Source: a virus | Virus record (IMG/VR): IMGVR_UViG_3300015374_000017 | Span: 1-45,076 of that record | Direction: 5' to 3' (one strand) | Length of the DNA stretch: 45,076 bases | In this document: positions 19,284 through 25,158 of the stretch, in pieces | Layout: every line of letters begins with the position of its first letter | How positions within the stretch are numbered: position 1 is the first letter of the stretch | Program-made: the position numbers and the translations under genes | The notes under the pieces: model-generated | Databases searched by the model: none | What the model was told of the DNA's origin: nothing | Seen by the model: the letters and a program-made list of their open reading frames with translations, nothing else

Positions 19284-19309
19284 GGTAGCCCCTCTGTTTG
19301 GGAGCTACC
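19284..19309 (-). promoter_or_regulatory. Leader hairpin covering the capsid gene's Shine-Dalgarno
   Basis: On the minus-strand RNA, GGTAGCTCC pairs with GGGGCTACC (9 bp with one G-U). The 3' arm contains the GAGGGG Shine-Dalgarno, 8 nt before the capsid ATG at 19280. No U-tract follows. It is similar in layout to the hairpins before the genes starting at 18217 and 21313. Confidence 0.6.
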
Positions 19310-19339
19310 CCATCAGTTCATACCTGGCGCAGCCCCCGG

Positions 19340-20377
19340 TTAATCCCGGATGCGCCCTTCTCTTTGAGCTGCGAAGATATCTGCCTCGGTACGAGCCCAC
19401 TCGGCCTCGCGACCGAGAAAAGCCTTTCTCCGATTCAGTCGGTAAAGCTCTGCGATCTGAGCGCGTGTGTAGGTCGGCTTGTCGGTCGGCAACGAGGCAC
19501 TGCCTCCAGTTGCCGGTCGGGCGCGACCAGGAGCCGCCAGGGTGGCCAGGGGTATCGCCGGCTCCCTAGGCGGTACTACCGGGCTGGGAGAAGGCTCTGG
19601 CGTGTGACCTGTAGCTGCTTCCTCGTTAAGGAAGCTTTCGAAGAAATGCGCCACTCTAGGGGCAGAGCCGGCTGAAATGGCGTCATTCAACAGCGTCTGT
19701 CTAACACGACCAGAAAGGACGTCAATACCTAACAGCCAGCGGTGCCAGCGCGGATTGCGATCGATCTCGCGGAAATTCGGCACCCTGGCCTCGACCGCGA
19801 TATCCATCGCCCGCCGGTCCTGCTTGGCCAGCCGCTGCCGAAGCTCCTTGTTCTGCTGCTCGAGTGTCTGGATGTGCGGAGACACCGTCTGCAGTGCCGC
19901 TCGAGCAGCGACGTCGAGCAAATCACGGCCGTAATTCTGCTCATCTTCCTTCGTCAGATACTGCCGGGGCTTCGGGGATGGTGTGCGTCGTTGTGGCTCC
20001 GAAGGCTGTCTAGCGACAACGTCGTTGAAGTACTTCTCCTGCAGTTCGCCGAGATCTTGCTTCAGTTGCTCGTTTTCTGCGCGTTCCCGCCCTTCCTTCG
20101 ACAGGGCGCGGCTCTTCCAAGTGTTCGAGTTCGGATCGGCGTCTTCAGGTGATTCGGGGGCGGCTGGCTGCGCAACAGGTGCCGGCGGAGCTTGGGTCGG
20201 GGGGGCTTCACCAGGCGAGGTCGGCACCTGCGCAGCCGGAGCGCCGGGACCGGGCTCCGGAGTTTGGGAATATAGTGCGTCAACGGCCGCCGCGCGCTTG
20301 CGCACGGCTTCCGGAATGTCCTTGGGATCGTACGACAGCTTGGCTGCCGGTTCGGCGTCTACGACAACATCAACCAT
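19340..20377 (-). CDS. Capsid scaffold-like protein
   Basis: A 345-residue acidic, helical, Pro/Ala-rich protein directly before the capsid gene, the standard place for a scaffolding protein. A disordered Pro/Ala stretch (about 38-85) is followed by a coiled coil (RERAENEQLKQDLGELQEKY, near 96-116). A second one follows (IQTLEQQNKELRQRLAKQDRR, near 168-188), and a conserved PNFREIDRNPRWHRWL near 203. The Arg-rich C-terminus (YRLNRRKAFLGREAEWARTEAD) could bind the capsid inner face. Assignment rests on position and composition. Confidence 0.7.
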   Translation of the reverse strand: MVDVVVDAEPAAKLSYDPKDIPEAVRKRAAAVDALYSQTPEPGPGAPAAQVPTSPGEAPPTQAPPAPVAQPAAPESPEDADPNSNTWKSRALSKEGRERAENEQLKQDLGELQEKYFNDVVARQPSEPQRRTPSPKPRQYLTKEDEQNYGRDLLDVAARAALQTVSPHIQTLEQQNKELRQRLAKQDRRAMDIAVEARVPNFREIDRNPRWHRWLLGIDVLSGRVRQTLLNDAISAGSAPRVAHFFESFLNEEAATGHTPEPSPSPVVPPREPAIPLATLAAPGRARPATGGSASLPTDKPTYTRAQIAELYRLNRRKAFLGREAEWARTEADIFAAQREGRIRD

Positions 20378-20585
20378 TCTTGGCTTTCTCCAACGCTTGG
20401 AATATCGCCTTGCACTGCTGGGCGTGCCCCTGCGCGCGCTGCAGGTTGTCTGGCGGACTGTCGACCAGGGTCTCGTACTGGCGCTCGGTGTAGTCGGCGA
20501 ACGCTGTGCAGAAACCCTGAAATGCCGACGGCGAGGCGTTCCGCAGGAAACGCGCGTGTTTCTCCAAATCGATCAGCGTGCTCAC
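20370..20585 (-). CDS. Small helical protein upstream of scaffold
   Basis: A 71-residue helical protein (STLIDLEKHARFLRN ... KAIFQALEKAKNG). It overlaps its upstream neighbour by 4 bp (ATGA) and the scaffold-like gene by 8 bp. Similar small proteins sit in the capsid modules of related phages; the function is unknown. The fully coupled position is the main support. Confidence 0.75.
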   Translation of the reverse strand: MSTLIDLEKHARFLRNASPSAFQGFCTAFADYTERQYETLVDSPPDNLQRAQGHAQQCKAIFQALEKAKNG

Positions 20586-20863
20586 TCATCACCATCGTTG
20601 TCCGGCGGCATCAGCGCCGTTGGCCCGCGCGAGGGAGCCTGACCCATCGGTACCGGGGGCGCGGGCTCATCCATGTCCGGCTCTGGTTCCGGCGCAGAAG
20701 GCTTGGGATAGCGATTCGCCATCCCTTGCATGGGATCACCCCCGGTCAGCGTCTCGGAGCCACCAGGGCCTCTCCTTTGCTCGCTGGCACCCTTCCCGAC
20801 GTGGGTGGTGATCCCGCCTCGCCCGATCGGCGTGAGATCCTTCTTGAATGGTCTACGTGCCAT
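20582..20863 (-). CDS. Small Pro-rich virion-region protein
   Basis: A 93-residue protein starting ARRPFKKDLTPIGRGG and ending with an acidic Pro-rich tail (EPEPDMDEPAPPVPMG ... PPDNDGDE). The ATG at 20863 overlaps the upstream gene by 11 bp; earlier in-frame starts lie deep inside that gene. It is probably disordered. No family recognised. The basic start and acidic end suggest a protein that bridges partners, but this is speculation. Confidence 0.7.
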   Translation of the reverse strand: MARRPFKKDLTPIGRGGITTHVGKGASEQRRGPGGSETLTGGDPMQGMANRYPKPSAPEPEPDMDEPAPPVPMGQAPSRGPTALMPPDNDGDE

Positions 20864-21071
20864 AGGGATCAAACCCTCCTGGTCCGATCGGCCCGACAAT
20901 GCTGGCCCCGCGGATGCCCATGTCAGGTCCAGTGGCAAACGGCGTACCGCCCTTGCCATACTCCCGGGTAGAAGTCGGCTTGATCCGCGGTGGACCCTGC
21001 ACCGCCTTGGCCGGATCAAGCATCTTCGGACGCCCGAGCGGTCGGGGCGTGCGCGGAATTATCGGTGCCAT
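20853..21071 (-). CDS. Small Gly/Pro-rich virion-region protein
   Basis: A 72-residue basic protein (APIIPRTPRPLGRPK start) with Gly-rich repeats (MGIRGASIVGPIGPGGF). Its ATG overlaps the previous TGA (TGATG). No family recognised; coupled position in the capsid module supports that it is real. Confidence 0.7.
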   Translation of the reverse strand: MAPIIPRTPRPLGRPKMLDPAKAVQGPPRIKPTSTREYGKGGTPFATGPDMGIRGASIVGPIGPGGFDPYGT

Positions 21072-21313
21072 CAGCGTGCGCTCGTGCGACCGGGCTGCTG
21101 CGACTGCGCCCCGGAGAAGCCGAACATCTTGCCGTTGCCACCTTCGGCGAACTTCGGCCCGGGAGCCGAGCTCGGATCCTTGCCGGTATTCCCCGGCTTG
21201 TCGGGGCCAGCTGCCTGCTTGCCGAACATATGACCGTCGCCGCCCTCGGCGAACGTCACGTCGTGCTGGGCTTCCTTCTTGGTCGTATTGACCGAGAGCT
21301 TGTTAGCGCGCAT
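21071..21313 (-). CDS. Small virion-region protein with FAEGG-MFG repeats
   Basis: An 80-residue hydrophilic protein with two copies of FAEGG-G-MFG (FAEGGDGHMFGKQAAGPD near 22 and FAEGGNGKMFGFSGAQ near 56). Proteins with this repeat are common next to portal/scaffold genes in tailed phages and are thought to be minor virion or assembly proteins. It opens the capsid operon. Its ATG is preceded by GGAGGA sitting in a terminator-like hairpin, and a CtrA-type box lies 57 nt upstream. Confidence 0.75.
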   Translation of the reverse strand: MRANKLSVNTTKKEAQHDVTFAEGGDGHMFGKQAAGPDKPGNTGKDPSSAPGPKFAEGGNGKMFGFSGAQSQQPGRTSAR

Positions 21314-21355
21314 AAAAAATCCTCCACGACCGTTGCAAGGTTGCGTCGTGGAGGA
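21314..21355 (-). promoter_or_regulatory. Terminator-like hairpin in the capsid-operon leader (possible attenuator)
   Basis: On the minus-strand RNA, TCCTCCACGAC pairs perfectly with GTCGTGGAGGA (11 bp). The loop can itself fold (GCAACC/TTGC region), and the stem is followed by TTTTTT and then directly by the ATG at 21313. It has the shape of an intrinsic terminator, yet its 3' arm holds the Shine-Dalgarno GGAGGA of the first capsid-operon gene. Transcription attenuation or RBS masking are both possible. Confidence 0.7.
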
Positions 21356-21370
21356 AGTTAGGCGCTAAAT

Positions 21371-21387
21371 CTTAAGAAATTGTTAAG
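21371..21387. promoter_or_regulatory. CtrA-type box 3 (TTAA-N7-TTAA)
   Basis: CTTAAGAAATTGTTAAG. Read on the minus strand it gives TTAAC-N6-TTAA, including the TTAAC half-site of the full CtrA consensus. It overlaps the stop codon of the upstream gene (21383-21385) and lies 57 nt before the capsid operon's first ATG. Confidence 0.75.
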
Positions 21388-21565
21388 GCGACCTGGGAAC
21401 GTCGACCCGATGCTCGCGAGTCATCTCTAACCCCAGCCGGTAAACGACATGGCGCAGATGGTGCCAGAGCGAGTGGGCGAGCTCACCCTTCGCCTCAAGC
21501 TCCTGGAAATCCTCCAGAGCGTGCCGCGCATGCCGGTAGGCATGCCGTAAGTTCTCATCACTCAT
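21383..21565 (-). CDS. Small charged helical protein
   Basis: A 60-residue His/Arg-rich helical protein (SDENLRHAYRHARHALED ... HSLWHHLRHVVYRLGLEM). The ATG at 21565 overlaps the TGA of the membrane-protein gene (ATGA); a longer frame to 21754 is a shadow. Its stop lies inside CtrA-type box 3. Function unknown. Confidence 0.65.
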   Translation of the reverse strand: MSDENLRHAYRHARHALEDFQELEAKGELAHSLWHHLRHVVYRLGLEMTREHRVDVPRSP

Positions 21566-21780
21566 GGCAGCTTCGGCATCCGAGGTGCCCCGCCGCCGAC
21601 CAGGATGCTGATCAGGTAAATCAACGCAATCAGCAAGATCACCACCCAGATGCCCTTCTTCACCATCTCCGGGATCGGGTAAATAAAGCTCTCGATCACC
21701 CAGATCGCCAAATAGACGATCCCGGCCAGGATGATCAGACCCACCAAGAACCACAAAATTCCAATTGCGATCTCAGCCAT
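21562..21780 (-). CDS. Small two-TM membrane protein (holin-like candidate)
   Basis: A 72-residue protein with two hydrophobic segments: IAIGILWFLVGLIILAGIVY (4-23), continuing to ~33, and IWVVILLIALIYLISILV (43-60). It ends in a short charged tail. An AGGAGG Shine-Dalgarno sets the start. Size and two helices fit a class II holin, and lysis genes lie ~1.2 kb upstream, but many phage membrane proteins look alike. Alternative: an unrelated small inner-membrane protein. Confidence 0.6.
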   Translation of the reverse strand: MAEIAIGILWFLVGLIILAGIVYLAIWVIESFIYPIPEMVKKGIWVVILLIALIYLISILVGGGAPRMPKLP

Positions 21781-21789
21781 GTTGGCCTC

Positions 21790-22011
21790 CTATTTATCGG
21801 CCGTCGCTGCTTTCACAGCCCACATTGCAGCATTCTCGTAGTGAGTCATTGCCAGCGCCCAGCAACGGATAACTTCGCCTTTGAAATCAGTATCGATCTG
21901 ACCCTGATTGCAGAGGTCGATGAGTTCGGCCGTCTTAACCTTGATCTGACCAACCAGATCATCCTTCGACGGATTGAAGTCCAAACGAACGCGAGTTGTT
22001 CCCAGTGTCAT
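21790..22011 (-). CDS. Acb2/Tad1 hairpin-domain-like small protein (possible anti-CBASS/Thoeris sponge)
   Basis: A 73-residue protein: RVRLDFNPSKDD start, then IKVKTAELIDLCNQ, then E-IRCWALAMTHYENAAMWAVKAATA. The C-terminal ALA-TH-E-AAMWAVKAAT pattern is the signature I associate with the Acb2/Tad1 hairpin domain. Characterised members of this family bind cyclic nucleotides and block CBASS or Thoeris immunity. It lies beside an orphan methyltransferase, another common counter-defence gene. The ATG at 22011 is chosen because earlier starts run into the methyltransferase gene. The fold is fairly likely; the sponge activity is inference, since many domain members are untested. Confidence 0.55.
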   Translation of the reverse strand: MTLGTTRVRLDFNPSKDDLVGQIKVKTAELIDLCNQGQIDTDFKGEVIRCWALAMTHYENAAMWAVKAATADK

Positions 22012-22015
22012 TGGT

Positions 22016-22576
22016 TCACTCCCAGCTAATGCGATCAATGGTCGTTGGACCCTTGTACCCTCTTTGCCACACGAACCAAGCGAACGGCATTGCACTCGAT
22101 GCCTTCGGTCCCTCCCAGCCCTTCCTGTGCATCATCGGCAGGCGGTTGCGAAACACATGAATGCGCGCCAGGCCGGAGTGCTCCAGGATGTCGGTACGCT
22201 TCACACTCTCCAGGAATGCCAGCCGCAGCAACATGATCACCAGCGGACTAAATTCGAGTGCCTTACGAACGAATGCTTCCGCCAGCTGATATGGCGGATT
22301 GGTCACAACTGCGTCAGTCGTCCGATGACCAGCAGTCAAAAAATCGATGCCTGATAACCCGCAACCGTATTGATGCAAATCCGTGGCAAACACCTCGTGT
22401 CCGTGATCACGGAGAACCTTGACAATCGACCCTGGCCCGCACGCCGGTTCCCACACAGAATGAGGGAGACTCTCGACGCGCAAGAGCGCCTCAACGGCGC
22501 AAGCCGGAGTTTCGTAGCAGTCATCACCACGATCCTTGTAAGAATGCTGTCCTGCTTGGGCGGATTTATCGAGCAT
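22016..22576 (-). CDS. Orphan DNA adenine methyltransferase
   Basis: A 186-residue protein. Motif I (SAM binding) is seen as VWEPACGPGSIVKVLRDHG near 42-60, followed by EVFATD. The catalytic motif IV is TNPPYQLAEAF near 93, the NPPY signature of N6-adenine methyltransferases. CYETP near 20 is usual ahead of motif I in small phage enzymes. No restriction endonuclease lies beside it, so it is an orphan, probably protecting phage DNA or altering host methylation. There is no visible target-recognition insert; specificity cannot be read. It overlaps the spanin-like gene by 11 bp. Confidence 0.8.
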   Translation of the reverse strand: MLDKSAQAGQHSYKDRGDDCYETPACAVEALLRVESLPHSVWEPACGPGSIVKVLRDHGHEVFATDLHQYGCGLSGIDFLTAGHRTTDAVVTNPPYQLAEAFVRKALEFSPLVIMLLRLAFLESVKRTDILEHSGLARIHVFRNRLPMMHRKGWEGPKASSAMPFAWFVWQRGYKGPTTIDRISWE

Positions 22577-22949
22577 CTTTCAACCGTTGTTCTCGTTGTT
22601 CGATCTTCTCTATCGATAAACTGTAGCCAGCCCGCGCATTGCGTGCCCCGGTTCCCGCACGATGTGGAGCCTGCGGATCATTGGGGTCTTTCATCCACAC
22701 TCCGAACACCAGACCTATGTGGTCCTTGTATGCTTTGTCCAATGCCTCGCGATCAAGCGCCAGCAGGTGTTCCTCGTATTTTGAAATCGGTAGATCATCC
22801 ACATAAGACCGCGGTGCTGCCTGCGCTTCCGGCACCTCCCACCGCCCCGACAAATAGCCCGCACACGCCAGTAAAATTAGCAAAATAATGATAATTGCCA
22901 CCGTGAGCATCACACGGTGGCCGATGTCCATCTTATCGAGCGGTTCCAT
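22566..22949 (-). CDS. Single-TM protein, possible inner-membrane spanin
   Basis: A 127-residue protein with one N-terminal membrane helix (VMLTVAIIIILLILLACAGYL, ending near 35) and a hydrophilic, probably periplasmic helical domain (YEEHLLALDREALDKAYKD). Its topology fits an Rz-like i-spanin, and it starts 9 nt after the endolysin gene. No outer-membrane (lipoprotein) partner is evident. A GAGG Shine-Dalgarno supports the ATG; the internal ATG six codons later is possible. Confidence 0.55.
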   Translation of the reverse strand: MEPLDKMDIGHRVMLTVAIIIILLILLACAGYLSGRWEVPEAQAAPRSYVDDLPISKYEEHLLALDREALDKAYKDHIGLVFGVWMKDPNDPQAPHRAGTGARNARAGYSLSIEKIEQREQRLKDAR

Positions 22950-22958
22950 CTCGGTGCC

Positions 22959-24479
22959 TCACGCCGACTCGGAGCCGGCGTGAGGCCAGTTCGCGTCCAT
23001 GTAATCCTGCACCTCTTGGAACATCGCGTCAGCGTCTTTTTTCAGTTCAGTCTCATGTCTGTTGATAGGCCCGTAGTGATTGCACAAGTTGCGCAACGTA
23101 AGCCCGCACGACTCAACAGAAAACGCAGGCTGGTTCTTACACAGATCCTGGAACTGCTCGCCACGTCCGCCGCCGTAGCTCGTCCAATCCTCCGAGCTGC
23201 ACGACACACCTTCCGAGAACGCCTCCAGATAGCCAGGAGAATCCCCCCGCAGATATTCATCCATGAGATCATCAAACTCAGGATCGCTGGCACCGGCAGC
23301 ATCGTAACTCGTCTGGAAAGCGCCGGCTTCAGTCGTGGTATCGGCTGGACCGTAATAGCCTGGCGGCACCGACTGATCTCGACCGCAGCAGTGCTCACCA
23401 GACGACTCGCGCATGCCGTGACCCAACATCAGGGCATAGAGATGCCTCAAACGATCCACGGCACTGCCGTCGGTCCCTTCGTTCGACATACCGAGCTTGT
23501 TGAAGTCATTCTTGTACACGTTGAACACGTCCTTGTCGGAAGACGTGCGCGGTCGCGACATCTCGATCACACCCGGATGGTCGACCTTGAGCTTCTTGTA
23601 AGATTGCGCGAACGCAAGCGCCATACCTTGCGTCCACCCCGGAGGAGCCTCCCCTCTGTCATCCCAACCATAAGAAGCAACCGCTGAATTTTTAGCGATA
23701 TTTTTGATCGCTTTCTGTTGTGCAACCGTCAACGCTCCAGGTGGAGGAGCCGGTGGCGGCAACGGCTTCTTATCATCATAAAGCGCCTGCCAGGTCTCTG
23801 GACCGACCACACCGTCGATCTCCAATCCGCGCGAAGACTGATAGCGAATGACGTTATCCTTGGTGATTGGCCCGAAGTCACCATCGACCACCCCGCTGAA
23901 ATGCGGGATCATGCGCTGCAGATCCATCACATCTGGGCCTTCATCACCTTCTTCAAGCGTCGGCCGATCCTCAACATCAATCTCCGGCACCTCCCACCCG
24001 CGCACCCACATGTAGCCGATCACGGTGCTTGGATCGTAAGTACTGACATTGACGCAGTTGCTTTGATTCCCACCCCTGCAGCGCAAGTTACCGTTATCGT
24101 CCCACTCCTCAAACATGGTCACATGCCCGCCGCCTTCGCGGGTCATGACCACGATCGTTCCAGGGACTGGAGAACCAAGCTTCACGAAACCGGGGTCGCT
24201 CGCAAAGGACTGCGCCCACATCCACTTGTCAGTATCCGTTGGTCCGAACGGACCGGAGATGCCTTCTTTGGTGCAAGCCGCTAAACAGAAAGCCGTACAG
24301 ACTCCACACCAAGCAATACTATCGTCGTCGTAAATCGAGGCATATTCAGCTTGTTCCGGAAATTTTCGCCCGATATAAGCAGCCATCGCTTCGATCTTGG
24401 GATTGCTGCCGTTCTCGTACTCACTCAAACCGGTGATGGCGCGCATCACTTCCAACCAAGGTGGAATATCTTGCGACAT
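22959..24479 (-). CDS. Three-domain endolysin (amidase/peptidase + PG-binding + lytic domain)
   Basis: A 506-residue lysis protein. Residues ~1-160 match TIGR02594/NlpC-like cell-wall hydrolases: catalytic Cys in SIAWCGVCTAF (near 58), then PGTIVVMTREGGGHVTMFEEW with the catalytic His, then GGNQSNCVNV. Residues ~175-235 form a PG_binding_1 domain (EGPDVMDLQRMI ... VDGDFGPITKD ... IDGVVGPETW). A PPPAPPPG linker leads to a C-terminal domain with LMLGHGMRESSGEHCCGRDQS and TTTEAGAFQTSYDAAG, like phage lytic domains with a catalytic Glu after RESSG-. The first ~59 nt overlap the upstream glycosyltransferase gene. GGAG 8 nt before the ATG supports this start. Confidence 0.75.
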   Translation of the reverse strand: MSQDIPPWLEVMRAITGLSEYENGSNPKIEAMAAYIGRKFPEQAEYASIYDDDSIAWCGVCTAFCLAACTKEGISGPFGPTDTDKWMWAQSFASDPGFVKLGSPVPGTIVVMTREGGGHVTMFEEWDDNGNLRCRGGNQSNCVNVSTYDPSTVIGYMWVRGWEVPEIDVEDRPTLEEGDEGPDVMDLQRMIPHFSGVVDGDFGPITKDNVIRYQSSRGLEIDGVVGPETWQALYDDKKPLPPPAPPPGALTVAQQKAIKNIAKNSAVASYGWDDRGEAPPGWTQGMALAFAQSYKKLKVDHPGVIEMSRPRTSSDKDVFNVYKNDFNKLGMSNEGTDGSAVDRLRHLYALMLGHGMRESSGEHCCGRDQSVPPGYYGPADTTTEAGAFQTSYDAAGASDPEFDDLMDEYLRGDSPGYLEAFSEGVSCSSEDWTSYGGGRGEQFQDLCKNQPAFSVESCGLTLRNLCNHYGPINRHETELKKDADAMFQEVQDYMDANWPHAGSESA

Positions 24480-25158
24480 CTGCGTGCTCCGTTGCTCGGT
24501 AGTTGGTGAACATAGTCTGGTCGTGGTCGGCTCGGTACCACCAGACCGGAAACTCCGGATCGTGATCCTCGAGCCGCGCCAACGTGTTCACCTCCCAGGA
24601 AATGTTGCCGGTCTTACCCAGCCAGCGCGTATATTCGCGCTTCATGTTGTAATTGAACGGCCCCACCAGATTGCGTGGCACCACCATCACCCCGCCGCAG
24701 AACCGCCAGCAGGGAGAGTCGTCATCATATCTGTAGCCCTTGTCCCAGCAGCCCGGGATCGCGATCGCCTGCTCGCCCTCGACACGCTCGAGGAAGGCAT
24801 CGATGATCTCAGCAGTCACGCCGGGAACGTGGAAAATTCCATAGTCCAGCCAAACGAACACATCGACGAACGGCTCGACATAGGTCGCGACCTCGAGCCA
24901 CTCGGTCTTCTGTGCCTGAACAATGTGATAGCCGAGTGAATTCTTTTGCGGATTGTCCGCGACCGAATAAGTAAATCGCGTATCGGCACCATAGTCCTCT
25001 TTGAGATACTGGTAGAGCCAGCAATGCTGCAGATCGCCCTTGGCGCGCAGCACACAGTGCTCGATCCCCAGCAGCTGGCTGGCAAGCTCGTCATACTCCG
25101 CCTCCGAGCGCGGATGGCCGGGGATCGGAACATAAGCTGTCACCACGGCGACGGTCAT
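24421..25158 (-). CDS. HtrL/YibB-like glycosyltransferase candidate
   Basis: A 245-residue protein beginning TVAVVTAYVPIPGHPRS, then FVWLDYGIFHVPG (a D-x-G near 100 where the metal-binding DxD lies in GT-A enzymes), and FCGGVMVVPRNLV near 160. This layout resembles HtrL/YibB-type sugar transferases. The ATG at 25158 overlaps the upstream TGA (ATGA). It lies beside a larger glycosyltransferase and in the operon that makes collagen-like fibres rich in Thr, so virion-protein glycosylation is a reasonable guess. Host surface modification is the main alternative. Activity is not proven. Confidence 0.55.
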   Translation of the reverse strand: MTVAVVTAYVPIPGHPRSEAEYDELASQLLGIEHCVLRAKGDLQHCWLYQYLKEDYGADTRFTYSVADNPQKNSLGYHIVQAQKTEWLEVATYVEPFVDVFVWLDYGIFHVPGVTAEIIDAFLERVEGEQAIAIPGCWDKGYRYDDDSPCWRFCGGVMVVPRNLVGPFNYNMKREYTRWLGKTGNISWEVNTLARLEDHDPEFPVWWYRADHDQTMFTNYRATEHADVARYSTLVGSDARHHRFE

